From CAZBLK01 sp964492715 (GTDB lineage Bacteria > Bacillota > Clostridia > Lachnospirales > WRBF01), in assembly GCA_964492715.1 (NCBI GenBank), contig CAZBLK010000014.1, forward strand, positions 1 through 64,000: a stretch of DNA of 64,000 nucleotides, in the 5' to 3' direction. Every line of letters starts with the position of its first letter. The stretch's first letter is position 1. Positions 52,703 through 61,330 of this stretch are shown here, one piece after another. The notes under the pieces were generated by a model. That model was not told the DNA's origin, ran no database searches, and saw nothing but the letters and a program-made list of their open reading frames with translations. The translations under genes and the position numbers were made by a program.

Positions 52703-53338
52703 TTACTTTATGTCATAAGGCTTCAATAATTTGTCAACCTCTATTTTCTTCCCATCTTCCATAGTTTCGACCTTTGCAAAAACCCAGCCGTCTAAATTTT
52801 CTACATCAACACCTGCGTCTATAAATGGCTGTGGGTTAAGAACAAAAACTATGTCCTTGTCATTTGTAGTTATATCTTTTGCCCATTCAAACATATTACC
52901 GTTTCCAAGAGCGACACCATAGTGGTCAAGTGCCGCATGATAACCTACGGCTTCTCTATTATTGGCTACGAGCTTTTCAAATGCTTTATTAGCACTTGAT
53001 TCCTTTGAAAACTTGTTGTTTTCCATGCTTATAATAAGCTTTTCGCCGTCTACAGAAATATAGTTTGGCAATTTAGTTTTATCAAGCCCTGCATTTTCAA
53101 ACGGAGCAAGTTCAAAAGCTATAGATATACTTTTTCCAAAACTAAAACTTTCTTTACTATCAGGAGATAACAAAGTATATCCTTCGTTTTCATCAGAAAC
53201 TATTTTATTTGAATCTGCCCCAATAACATAATCAAAAGACTTGACTGCGGTAGTAGCAACAACATCTGTTTGAGCACAGGCAGTAAGTGATGTAATTAAT
53301 ATTGCAGCAAGTGATAATAAAACAAATTTTTTCTTCAT
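52703..53338 (-). CDS. Putative lipoprotein of unknown function, 211 aa
   Basis: A signal sequence with lipobox LTAC (cleavage before Cys21) marks a lipoprotein. The mature part is acidic and begins with a beta-rich stretch (KSFDYVIGADSNKIVSDENEGYTLLS broken at about residue 46), with no cysteine and few histidines. I do not recognise a family. It lies 10 bases after copA on the same strand and so is probably cotranscribed with it, suggesting an accessory role in copper handling, although no obvious copper ligands are seen. Confidence 0.65.
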   Translation of the reverse strand: MKKKFVLLSLAAILITSLTACAQTDVVATTAVKSFDYVIGADSNKIVSDENEGYTLLSPDSKESFSFGKSISIAFELAPFENAGLDKTKLPNYISVDGEKLIISMENNKFSKESSANKAFEKLVANNREAVGYHAALDHYGVALGNGNMFEWAKDITTNDKDIVFVLNPQPFIDAGVDVENLDGWVFAKVETMEDGKKIEVDKLLKPYDIK

Positions 53339-53348
53339 ATTTTACTCC

Positions 53349-55811
53349 TTATTTGTAAGCTTTAAAGCGTTTTAATCTTAGTGCGTTTGTAAGAACTGAT
53401 ACAGAGGATAAAGACATTGCAGCAGCAGCAAAAACAGGGTTAAGTAAAGGCCCACCGAATAAATAAAGAACTCCTGCTGCCACAGGTATACCTGCCACGT
53501 TGTAAGCAAAAGCCCAAAACAAATTTTGCTTTATGTTTTTTATAGTGCTTTTTGAAAGCTGAATTGCCGTTGGAACGTCCATTAAATCACTGTGCATAAG
53601 AACTATGTCAGCCGATTCCATTGCAACATCAGTGCCGCTGCCTATTGCTATTCCTATATCAGCTTGCGCTAAAGCAGGTGCATCGTTTATGCCGTCACCA
53701 ACCATAGCAACCTTTTTTCCTTCTGCTTGCAGCTTTTTAACTTCGTTAGATTTATCTTGCGGCAAAACCTCGGAAAGCACCCTTGTAATTCCTACTTGTT
53801 TAGCAATTGCTTCTGCTGTACGTTTGTTATCACCGGTAATCATTGCAACTTCAATACCCATTTCTGTAAGCCTTTTAATTGCTTTTGCACTGCTTGCTTT
53901 AACAACGTCTGCAACGGCTATAATTCCAGACAATTGTTTATCAATTGCAATATACATAGGTGTTTTGCCTTCGCTTGCAAGGCGGTTTGAATCGTTTTCC
54001 AAACTTGCAATGGAAATGCCTTGTTCGTTCATTAGCTTTAAGTTCCCTGCAAGCACTTCTGCTCCATCAATTGTCACTTTAATACCTCTGCCTGTAATTG
54101 CCTCAAAATTAGTTACAGGAAGTAAGCTTAAATTGTCTTTTTCTGCACCTCTTACAATTGCTTCGCCAAGAGGGTGTTCGCTTCCTTTTTCAGCAGAAGC
54201 CACAAGCTGTAAAAGTTTATTTTTGTCAATACCATTAGTTGCAATTACATCAGTTACTTCTGGCTTACCTTCTGTTATAGTACCTGTTTTATCAAAAACA
54301 ATTGTCTTAATCTTATGAGTAGTTTCAAGGGCTTCGCCGCCCTTAATAAGTATGCCGTTTTCAGCACCTTTACCTGTTCCAACCATTATAGCAGTAGGTG
54401 TTGCAAGCCCCAACGCACATGGACAAGCTATAACTAAAACGGCAATAAATATAGTCAGCGAAAAAACAAGAGATTGTCCGCTAATAAGCCAACCAGCAAA
54501 AGCTATAACCGCAATAACAAACACTATTGGCACAAAGTAACCCGAAACAATGTCAGCCATTTGGGCAATTGGTGCTTTAGAGCCTTGTGCGTCCTCAACC
54601 AGCTTAATAATTTGTGCAAGTGCTGTGTCGCTTCCAACTTTTGTTGCTTTAAATTTAATTAAGCCGTTTTTATTAATGCTTGCAGCATAAACTTTGTCCC
54701 CAGCCTTTTTATCAACCGGCATACTTTCGCCTGTAAGCATTGCTTCGTCAATTGCTGTTGTCCCTTCCACAACAACGCCATCTACCGGTATTTTTGAACC
54801 AGGCTTAACAAGGATTATATCGTCAACCATTACTTCTTCTATTGGTGTTTCTATTTCTATGTTGTTTTTAATTACGATAGCTGTTTTCGGAGCTAGTCCC
54901 ATTAGTTTTTTAATAGCCTCACTTGTTTTACCCTTTGAAACAGCTTCAAGTGATTTGCCAAGAAGTATGAGAGTAATAATAACACCTGCTGTTTCAAAAT
55001 ATAAGCCTTCAACATAATGCAAGTCGCCCGTCCAAATTTTATATGTTGAATAAAGGCTGTAAATTGCTGCGGCTGATGTACCTATGGCAATTAGGCTGTC
55101 CATGTTAGGCGAGCGAAGCCAAATTGCACGGAAGCCTACCGTGTAAAAACGATATCCTGCAACAATAATTGGTATAGTTAAAAATATTTGAACCAAGGCA
55201 AAGTTAAGTGGATAATTCATCGGCTCAATAATTTTTGGCACAGGAGCGTTAAACCATGAAATCATTGTTCCCATTGCAATGTATAAAAGAGGAATGGTAA
55301 AAACAGCAGCAACTGTAAACTTTCTCCACAAAGTTTTAATTTCTTTTTCCTTGCGGATTTTATCTTCATCAACAGAAACCTTTTGAGCAACCTCTGCCCA
55401 CTTATAGCCAGCTTTTTCAACAGCCTGTCTAACCGCAGCCATATTAGTTTTTTGTGAATCAATTTCACAAGTTAACCTTTCTGTAGCAAGGTTAACGGAA
55501 ACAGACTTAACACCGTCAATTTTGCCAACAACTTTTTCAATTCTTGTTGCACAAGCCGCACAAGTCATGCCAATTATTTTAAGCGTGCTTGCTCCTTGTG
55601 AAGCCTGTTGCTCTGCTTTATATCCAACTTTTTCAACACTTCTAATTATATCTTGAAGGGAAACCTTGCTTTCATTTGCTTCAACAGTCATTTTTTCAGT
55701 GGCGAGGTTAACGGAAACAGAGTTTATACCTTCAATTTTCCCAACCACCTTTTCAATTCTTGAAGCACAAGCAGCACAGGTCATTCCGCTTATTTTCAGT
55801 GTTTCTTTCAT
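53349..55811 (-). CDS. copA: Copper-translocating P1B-type ATPase
   Basis: Exports Cu(I) using ATP. There are two N-terminal heavy-metal-binding domains, each with GMTCAACASR or GMTCAACATR (residues 8-17 and 83-92). They are followed by eight membrane helices with the transport motif CPCALGLATP near residue 460. The phosphorylated Asp is in DKTGTITEG near 503, HPLGEAIV near 545 is the P1B nucleotide-site motif, and GDGINDAPALAQ lies near 700. The length of 820 residues fits a two-domain CopA. It forms a leftward group with the cupredoxin-like gene upstream and the lipoprotein gene downstream. Confidence 0.95.
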   Translation of the reverse strand: MKETLKISGMTCAACASRIEKVVGKIEGINSVSVNLATEKMTVEANESKVSLQDIIRSVEKVGYKAEQQASQGASTLKIIGMTCAACATRIEKVVGKIDGVKSVSVNLATERLTCEIDSQKTNMAAVRQAVEKAGYKWAEVAQKVSVDEDKIRKEKEIKTLWRKFTVAAVFTIPLLYIAMGTMISWFNAPVPKIIEPMNYPLNFALVQIFLTIPIIVAGYRFYTVGFRAIWLRSPNMDSLIAIGTSAAAIYSLYSTYKIWTGDLHYVEGLYFETAGVIITLILLGKSLEAVSKGKTSEAIKKLMGLAPKTAIVIKNNIEIETPIEEVMVDDIILVKPGSKIPVDGVVVEGTTAIDEAMLTGESMPVDKKAGDKVYAASINKNGLIKFKATKVGSDTALAQIIKLVEDAQGSKAPIAQMADIVSGYFVPIVFVIAVIAFAGWLISGQSLVFSLTIFIAVLVIACPCALGLATPTAIMVGTGKGAENGILIKGGEALETTHKIKTIVFDKTGTITEGKPEVTDVIATNGIDKNKLLQLVASAEKGSEHPLGEAIVRGAEKDNLSLLPVTNFEAITGRGIKVTIDGAEVLAGNLKLMNEQGISIASLENDSNRLASEGKTPMYIAIDKQLSGIIAVADVVKASSAKAIKRLTEMGIEVAMITGDNKRTAEAIAKQVGITRVLSEVLPQDKSNEVKKLQAEGKKVAMVGDGINDAPALAQADIGIAIGSGTDVAMESADIVLMHSDLMDVPTAIQLSKSTIKNIKQNLFWAFAYNVAGIPVAAGVLYLFGGPLLNPVFAAAAMSLSSVSVLTNALRLKRFKAYK

Positions 55812-55848
55812 TTTTTCCTAATGCCTCCATCTTGTTTAAGTTTTTATT

Positions 55849-56457
55849 TTAATTTCCGCAGCAGCAACCGCCAGCTTGTGGAAGATTTGCGATTTGTGCT
55901 TGTATTTCAGCTTCATCATAATTGTTAATATCGTCAACAACAGCAATTGTAGAGTTAATCATACCCATCCAACAGCTATATTGTATTATTCCAGACTCTG
56001 TAGGAGTAAATTCAATCACATTATCGCCGACATTTAAGGTTTTCAAAATTTCATAGTTAGGTATAATTATTTCATTGTTACAAGAATTAAGTGTTGCAGC
56101 ATCAGCTACAATAGTCCATTTAACAGGAACATCTTTTTGAACAGTTAAAGCTGGATAGCCGTATGGTTCAAGCTGTGTTACAATTTCTTGAACATTTTCT
56201 TTAACTGTAGCTGTTTGAGAAGTTGTTGCAGATAAATTTGATACCTGTGACCATTCAAAAGCATTTGTGTCTGGATTTAAAGCCACGGGCTGAAATATAT
56301 TAAGTTTGTCTTGTTGATTGGCAACAAATTCTGTACTTTGGTTATTTGGTGTAGAATTTCCGATTAGTCCAAGTTCACTTGCACCCATTACAGTAATACC
56401 AGCTAAGAAAGCAATAGATAAAGCTGAAATACCTACTAAAATTCCTTTATTTTTCAT
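55849..56457 (-). CDS. Membrane-anchored cupredoxin-like protein with Cys-rich tail
   Basis: An N-terminal membrane anchor or uncleaved signal (residues 7-28), a Ser/Thr/Gln linker, then a cupredoxin-like domain. That domain shows LTVQKDVPVKW, NSCNNEIIIPNY and the loop FTPTESGIIQYSCWMGMI. The Cys of the first and the Cys-x-Met of the last segment are candidate copper ligands. It ends with GGCCCGN, three adjacent cysteines suited to Cu(I). The same domain forms the C-terminus of the next gene upstream, with closely matching text. I infer an extracytoplasmic copper-binding or chaperone protein working with CopA. Confidence 0.8.
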   Translation of the reverse strand: MKNKGILVGISALSIAFLAGITVMGASELGLIGNSTPNNQSTEFVANQQDKLNIFQPVALNPDTNAFEWSQVSNLSATTSQTATVKENVQEIVTQLEPYGYPALTVQKDVPVKWTIVADAATLNSCNNEIIIPNYEILKTLNVGDNVIEFTPTESGIIQYSCWMGMINSTIAVVDDINNYDEAEIQAQIANLPQAGGCCCGN

Positions 56458-56539
56458 TTCATTACCTCTTTTCTTAATTAGACTACATTATTATAAAAAT
56501 TTATTGTGTAGGTTTTATGGAGATACAGTTTCACCTTTT

Positions 56540-57862
56540 TTATTCTACAACGGTTATACTGCTTCTAATCATATTCATCCAGCAGCTATAAGGAACAACG
56601 CCTGTTTCAGTTGGAGTAAACTCAACTATGTTGTCCCCTGCTGCAAGCGGCATTTCAATACCGTATGTAGGAATCATAATGGCGTTGTTGCAACCGTTCA
56701 AGTTACTTGCTTCTGCATGTAAATTAAATTTAACAGGAATATCTTTCTTTACTGTTATTGGTGCATAACTTCTTCGGCTAACCTCAATAGTAACAACTTG
56801 GTATCCATCTACAATAACAGGCTCGAAATTACTTGTGTCACTGGTTTCTGTTCCTATTGCTAAAAAGCCAGACATGTTAAGCCCAGTATTAAACATTCCT
56901 ATACCAAGAACTATTACAAGAACAGCACTTACTGACATCATTTTTGCTGTAAACCTTTTAGATAAAAATGAGCTTACAGCACCAAACCCAAACATCAGCG
57001 GAGTTGTTCCAAGGCTAAATAAAAACATTGAAATTGCGCCTTGAATTGCGTTACCTGTAGAAAGGGCATAAAGTTGCATTGCTTGAAGTGGTCCACATGG
57101 CATAAGCCCATTAAGCAACCCTATGTATAATGGGCTATTACTTTTTCCGCTTATATTGCTTGTTAAAAATCTAGGCAGTTTAAAATTAAATCGTCTAAGC
57201 CAAGGGAATACGTTAAGCATGTTTAAGCCCATGATTATCATAAAAATGCCTGCAAATAAAGCAACCGCCCCACGCATTACACCATTAAAGCTGATTATAG
57301 AGCCTATTGCGCCTACAATTGCGCCTATTACTGTGTAAGATATAACACGGCCTAAGTTATATAAAAAACTTGGACGTAGTTTATCAAGTTTGTTTTCTCC
57401 TGTAACACCAACGCATTGTGAAAGGTTAATACCACCGCACATACCAATACAGTGAACTGATGTCAAAAGACCAATTACAAATATGGCAGCATAGCTCATT
57501 CCTGCTTTTGCTTCGGGAAAGTAATTAAAAAAAGCAAAACCGCCAAATCGGTCAATAATCATAGAAGCACCAAGTATGATAATTGCTATTATTGCAAGCT
57601 GAGAATAGTTTGCAGTCTCACTTTTACTTTTTGCGCTACTTCTTTCAACCACCTCATAATTAAGCGAAGAAATTGTTTTCTTAATTTTTGCAAGGTTTAC
57701 TTTTCTTTCATCAAAGCTAACATTAACTTTGCTGCTTGCATAGCTTGCGTTAACATTTTTAACTCCATCAATGGCTTTTAGTTTTCTCTCAATTTTCATT
57801 TCACAGCCGCTGCATGTCATACCGTTTACAGATAACTGCTTTGAAACAATGCTTTCAGACAT
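56540..57862 (-). CDS. Fusion: HMA domain, TauE/SafE-type membrane domain, cupredoxin-like domain
   Basis: A three-part protein of 440 residues. Residues 5-72 are a heavy-metal-binding domain (GMTCSGCEMKIE). Residues 90-335 are a multi-helix membrane domain of the sulfite-exporter TauE/SafE superfamily, with SVHCIGMCGGINLS and NGLMPCGPLQAMQLYAL. These cysteines and histidine within the membrane part are the mark of the copper-linked subgroup. Residues 355-440 form a cupredoxin-like domain (NGCNNAIMIPTY, FTPTETGVVPYSCWMNMI) outside the cell. A membrane protein moving Cu between a cytoplasmic donor and an outer acceptor is the reasonable inference. It is the first gene of the leftward copper operon, with a promoter 21 bases before the start. 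Confidence 0.85.
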   Translation of the reverse strand: MSESIVSKQLSVNGMTCSGCEMKIERKLKAIDGVKNVNASYASSKVNVSFDERKVNLAKIKKTISSLNYEVVERSSAKSKSETANYSQLAIIAIIILGASMIIDRFGGFAFFNYFPEAKAGMSYAAIFVIGLLTSVHCIGMCGGINLSQCVGVTGENKLDKLRPSFLYNLGRVISYTVIGAIVGAIGSIISFNGVMRGAVALFAGIFMIIMGLNMLNVFPWLRRFNFKLPRFLTSNISGKSNSPLYIGLLNGLMPCGPLQAMQLYALSTGNAIQGAISMFLFSLGTTPLMFGFGAVSSFLSKRFTAKMMSVSAVLVIVLGIGMFNTGLNMSGFLAIGTETSDTSNFEPVIVDGYQVVTIEVSRRSYAPITVKKDIPVKFNLHAEASNLNGCNNAIMIPTYGIEMPLAAGDNIVEFTPTETGVVPYSCWMNMIRSSITVVE

Positions 57863-57882
57863 ATCTTACCTCCACAACTATT

Positions 57883-57973
57883 ATTATACCAACAATTAAA
57901 TCCCTTGTGAAATATTTGTTATCAACTAACACTATAATAAATTTGTGTAGAATATATGGAGATATAGCTAAAT
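57883..57973 (-). promoter_or_regulatory. 91-bp direct repeat, copy 1, containing the copper operon promoter
   Basis: This segment matches 60615-60705 at 89 of 91 positions in the same orientation. On the minus strand it contains TTCACA (57906-57911), a 17-base spacer and an extended -10 TGGTATAAT (TATAAT at 57883-57888). It lies directly before the HMA-TauE fusion gene, so it is the promoter region of the copper operon. Upstream sequence within the repeat probably carries the operator. Confidence 0.8.
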
Positions 57974-57978
57974 CAATA

Positions 57979-58083
57979 TATAGCAATTCAGTTTTTAATT
58001 GACATTGTCTATCGGTCAAAAAGCCAAACGGCTAGTCGTTTGGCTTCCCTCTGCCAATATTGTTAAAAACTGGAGTTGCTATA
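57979..58083. repeat. Family C palindromic repeat, copy 4
   Basis: Ends TATAGCAATTCAGTTTTTAA and TTAAAAACTGGAGTTGCTATA are near complements. The inner AAGCCAAACG/CGTTTGGCTT pair is perfect. It abuts the first 91-bp direct repeat. Confidence 0.7.
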
Positions 58084-58598
58084 ATATTGCTTTTAGGCTT
58101 TTAGCAAAATGCATACGAGGTCACTGGGCTATAGAATCCATGACTTGCATCTTGTTGTAACATTTAAAGAAGATAGCAACAAAACTTTAGACAAAACCTC
58201 CACACTTAATTTGAATGTTTTATGAAAATTTGCATTATCTGTTTTAAAATTGTTAGACACGGGCAAAAAAAGAAGCCTAAAACGCAAAAGATACTTGTTT
58301 TGTGCCAATTCAAAATAATACTTTAGCTACACCTTCAGGCACAGTGGGTCAGAAATTGATTAGAATAGAGTATGGGGTGTAAATTATTTCTATCATTATC
58401 ATCTTTATAATCGATTGCCAAATTCCCATGCATTTTATGGAATACCTTTTTAACTAATATAAAGGCATTCCAAATCTACAAATTTGCAAGCAATTAGCAT
58501 TTCTACCTTTTCTAAATGAATGGAAGTGCTATTTGCTTTTGCAACTCCGCATGTACATTTGCAAGGGGTTACATACAAATTTATTTATCACTGCTTCC
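58084..58598. other. Intergenic region without a supported gene
   Basis: About 515 bases with no credible gene. A 38-codon frame at 58109-58225 (begins MHTRSLGY) has no ribosome binding site. A short inverted pair, GGAATACCTTTTTA and TATAAAGGCATTCC, lies at about 58439-58472. I see nothing else. Confidence 0.4.
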
Positions 58599-58627
58599 TT
58601 ACAATTTTACGCTTTTAATGTTATAAT
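58599..58627 (+). promoter_or_regulatory. Promoter upstream of the subtilase-like pseudogene
   Basis: TTACAA at 58599-58604, a 17-base spacer and a perfect TATAAT at 58622-58627, about 60 bases before the ATG of the broken gene. The following genes could still be expressed from it. Confidence 0.65.
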
Positions 58628-58686
58628 TAAAGTAATGGTTTATTCTAGTTTTTACCTGTGTACATACGAAAGGAATTGTTTTGTTT

Positions 58687-59350
58687 ATGAAAATTAAACA
58701 ATTAAAATTCACTATAGTTATTACCTCAGTAGTAATTACTATTATTATTATTTTAGCATTTAGCCAAAGTGTTCTTTGTATACGTCCCGTTTATAACTCA
58801 ACTTTGTTTGGTGTTATTGATAGTTCTTTGTCTAACACCTATGAAAAATAGAGACAAATTTTACAACACAAAATAGTACAGGTAAAAAGACACATGGAGA
58901 CGCATTAATTGACTTTTGTAAACTTTATGCTCCAAATGCACAGGTTTATTATTATAACGCAGAAAATGAAACAGGAAAAATAACAGATGCACACATAATA
59001 AAAGGATTATGATAGAAAATGATATAAAGTATGTAAACATTAATTTAAGTTCTAAGTATTATTCAAAAAACTTAGAGGATTTTATAAACAAAAATAAAGA
59101 TAAACTTATCATAGTCTCAAGCGCAAGCAATTTGAGAAATACGTTAGACTACCCTTCGATGTATGATAATATTTCGTCTGTTGGTGTTAAAAATAACACC
59201 AATGAAAAATATTTGAAAATTGGATATAGAACAAACAAAATATTAATTTTGGGAAAAAATTTAAGTGTAAACTATTATAATGGGAATTCATTTCTGGCAA
59301 TTGTACATACAGTTAATGAATCATCAAAACATTTGGAGGGTGAAAAATAG
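58687..59350 (+). pseudogene. Broken subtilase-like (S8) serine peptidase gene
   Basis: Three consecutive frames give pieces of one protein. Piece one (58687-58851) has a membrane anchor and then VYNSTLFGVIDSS, the Asp region. Piece two (about 58854-59012) continues with KKTHGDALIDFCKLYAPNAQ, the His region. Piece three (59009-59350) continues MIENDIKYVNINLSSKYYS and ends with YYNGNSFLAI, the Ser region. Asp, His and Ser segments thus occur in order, as in the short membrane-anchored subtilases of some Gram-positive peptide clusters. A stop and one frameshift interrupt them; at the second break about seven bases seem missing between GL and MIEN. A sequencing error at two sites is the alternative. 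Confidence 0.7.
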
Positions 59351-59872
59351 ATGAATAAATTAATCCAAAAACATCAATATTTGAAATTTTGCTGTAATCC
59401 TAGCGGGTCAGCTTATAGTCAATTAATTGAGTTAATGTTCAGTTTATCAGATTGTTTTATTTTGGCAGAAAGATTAGACGTTAATAAGGATAATAAGCTT
59501 ATTGACACTTTACAAGCTCTTAAAAAGTTTGAGTTAAGCACAAAATACCAGCGGTCATGGGCTGGTACAAAGACATTAGGTTTCCCTGCTAAAATACATT
59601 ATTATAAGGTTTGTGATGAAACTAAAGAAGTACTCATAAATACAGCAAATAGTCTATATGAATGGGTTCAACCGCTATTGCCTGAAGACTTATCATTTAT
59701 TTCTGAAAATAGATATATTATGATTACTACATCACATGAAAAAAGTGGTGGAATAGTCGTACCTAATTCAGAGGTATTAGAGAAAGCAAAATTAATAAAT
59801 AATCTTAAAGTTGAATCTACCTATATATCAATGTACAATAAGGTTGTACAAAGCTTGGATTGCAATTTATAA
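59351..59872 (+). CDS. Hypothetical protein, 173 aa
   Basis: I do not recognise a function. The protein is soluble, with no signal peptide or membrane helix. It has FCCNPSGSAYSQLIELM near the start, KYQRSWAGTKTLGFPAKIHY in the middle and SLYEWVQPLLPEDLSFI followed by TTSHEKSGG. These crisp motifs suggest a conserved family. It follows the broken subtilase-like gene without a gap (its ATG is directly after that stop), so the two were probably one operon and it may be a partner in a peptide-related system. Confidence 0.7.
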   Translation: MNKLIQKHQYLKFCCNPSGSAYSQLIELMFSLSDCFILAERLDVNKDNKLIDTLQALKKFELSTKYQRSWAGTKTLGFPAKIHYYKVCDETKEVLINTANSLYEWVQPLLPEDLSFISENRYIMITTSHEKSGGIVVPNSEVLEKAKLINNLKVESTYISMYNKVVQSLDCNL

Positions 59873-59897
59873 AATCTGATATTGGAAGGTGTTTTTA

Positions 59898-60305
59898 ATG
59901 ATAGAGCCTTTTTTAAATTTTAATGGGCAGGCAAATGATGCGATTAAATTTTATGAAGATATTTTTAATACTAAAGCAAGCAAAATTGTAAATTTTGCAG
60001 AAGTGTTTGATACTGAGGAGTTTAAGGTTCCGGAGGAATTAAGGCACTGGGTTGATAATGGAGAAATATTGATTAATCAAACGAACGTAGGAATAGCAGA
60101 TTTGAAAGTTGACTGTGTTCCTAATTCATTGGTATCTATGAGGGTTTATTTTAATTCTGAAGAAGAAATAATCAATGCGTACCGAAAATTGCTTGATGAA
60201 GGGATATCATTAATTGATCTTATGCCATATGACCAGCTTTCAACTAAGCTATTCGGGTGGGTGCAAGATAAATACGGCGTCAATTGGCAATTAATTTATA
60301 AATAA
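59898..60305 (+). CDS. VOC family protein (PhnB/glyoxalase-like)
   Basis: A small metal-fold protein of the vicinal oxygen chelate superfamily, PhnB-like subgroup. It begins IEPFLNFNGQANDAIKFYED then IFNTKAS, and ends LFGWVQDKYGVNWQLIYK, both typical of the group. It has 135 residues from the ATG at 59898, chosen for the GGAAGG site eight bases upstream. Members include enzymes acting on small molecules and resistance-type proteins; the substrate here is unknown. It is the last gene of the 2.6-kb segment between the direct repeats. Confidence 0.88.
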   Translation: MIEPFLNFNGQANDAIKFYEDIFNTKASKIVNFAEVFDTEEFKVPEELRHWVDNGEILINQTNVGIADLKVDCVPNSLVSMRVYFNSEEEIINAYRKLLDEGISLIDLMPYDQLSTKLFGWVQDKYGVNWQLIYK

Positions 60306-60614
60306 CGTGAGTTCGATAAAGCAAGCAAAATAAATCTGAAAAAAGCAAAAAAATACATCCACCCAAAAATTAAGGAATAAATTTAAAAAAAACAAACCTT
60401 AATTTATAAGCTAACAATTTATGTGTAAAGAAGGCTTAGTAGGCAAGAAAGAATAAGCAACCAATCCAGCAAGTAAATTTGCAAGAAAGTTGTGTTGGCT
60501 TCCCCTTCTTTCGGCCGGTGCTGCTGTACTTTGCTTCCACCGTCATTTTTGGTTGAGTTAACGCTTCAACGATTTTTTGACGCAAAATGGTGAACTGTTT
60601 ATTCAAATTGCGAT
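60306..60614. other. Intergenic region without a gene
   Basis: No coding frame. AACGTGAGTTCGA at 60304-60316, which overlaps the end of the VOC stop codon, also occurs inverted at 341-353 and could mark an old element end. At 60499-60535 there is a GC-richer patch with a possible stem. The sequence TTCAAATTGCGATATTA at about 60602-60618 resembles family C ends. Confidence 0.4.
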
Positions 60615-60705
60615 ATTATACCAACAATTAAATCCCTTGTGAAATATTTGTTTTCAACTAACATTATAATAAATTTGTGTAGAATATATGGAGATATAGC
60701 TAAAT
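60615..60705 (-). repeat. 91-bp direct repeat, copy 2, with an orphan promoter
   Basis: It differs from 57883-57973 at two positions, neither within the promoter hexamers. TTCACA (60638-60643) and extended TGGTATAAT (TATAAT at 60615-60620) with a 17-base spacer point leftward. Here, however, the sequence downstream is non-coding and then antisense to the VOC gene, so the promoter has no gene of its own. Confidence 0.85.
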
Positions 60706-60771
60706 ATAATTAAACTTATTTCATTGCTGTAGGGCGTAGATGCACCGCCCTTTTAGTGAAGTAGTTAAACT

Positions 60772-61158
60772 TTAGTATCCTCTGCTGTAAGCTCCGTAGC
60801 CGCCAACGCCGCCGCCGCAAAAACCGCCGCCTACTCCGCCACCGTAGCCGCCGCCACAATTTCCACCGCCGTAACCGTAACCGCCATTTGCAGAGCGGTA
60901 TTCAAGCATGGAACGGTAATTGGCTAGGTAAGTGTCAGCTAATTCTTGTGTTAAAACACCTTGAGAAACTAATGAGTCAAGATAAGTTTTTCTTGCAGAA
61001 ACAAGAGCTTCTACATCAATTGTTGAGTATGCGTTTGCTGCTGTCGTGTAATTCAAATTTGTTACTCGTGGTGAAGCCATTCCACGAGCATAAGCTGGAG
61101 TAGCAAACAATGCAGTCATAACTGCTGCTACTGAAAACATTGCAATAAACTTTTTCAC
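60772..61158 (-). CDS. Secreted glycine-rich protein, 128 aa
   Basis: A signal peptide (residues 1-25, ending AYA) is followed by a helical segment of about 65 residues (VEALVSARKTYLDSLVSQGV, LTQELADTYLANYRSMLEYR), similar to DUF2680-type proteins. A glycine-rich tail of about 35 residues then contains two cysteines and several tyrosines (GYGYGGGNCGGG, GGGFCGGGVGG). The start is GTG with GGGGG upstream. It lies downstream of the copper-type two-component genes on the same strand and may belong to their regulon; cysteines in the tail could bind metal. The function is unknown. Confidence 0.7.
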   Translation of the reverse strand: MKKFIAMFSVAAVMTALFATPAYARGMASPRVTNLNYTTAANAYSTIDVEALVSARKTYLDSLVSQGVLTQELADTYLANYRSMLEYRSANGGYGYGGGNCGGGYGGGVGGGFCGGGVGGYGAYSRGY

Positions 61159-61330
61159 CTTTATTACCCCCTGTATATCAGAATTTCACCAAGTAAAAAT
61201 CAGATAGCAATAGTTTTGCTGCATCTCACCTGAATTAATTGGTATAGTGAAATATTACCTTTGCTTTGTGGAGATAGTATGAAGATTTTATAAGTGTTTA
61301 TAGTCAACTGTGACGTTTACTAAAGCTTTA

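Noticed and set aside
53605..54318. 237-codon frame antisense to copA
   Set aside because: A shadow of the long copA frame; its Ser/Ile/Pro-rich composition is that of an antisense translation, and it has no ribosome binding site.
58109..58225. 38-codon frame starting MHTRSLGY
   Set aside because: No ribosome binding site and no recognisable sequence; too weak to call a gene.
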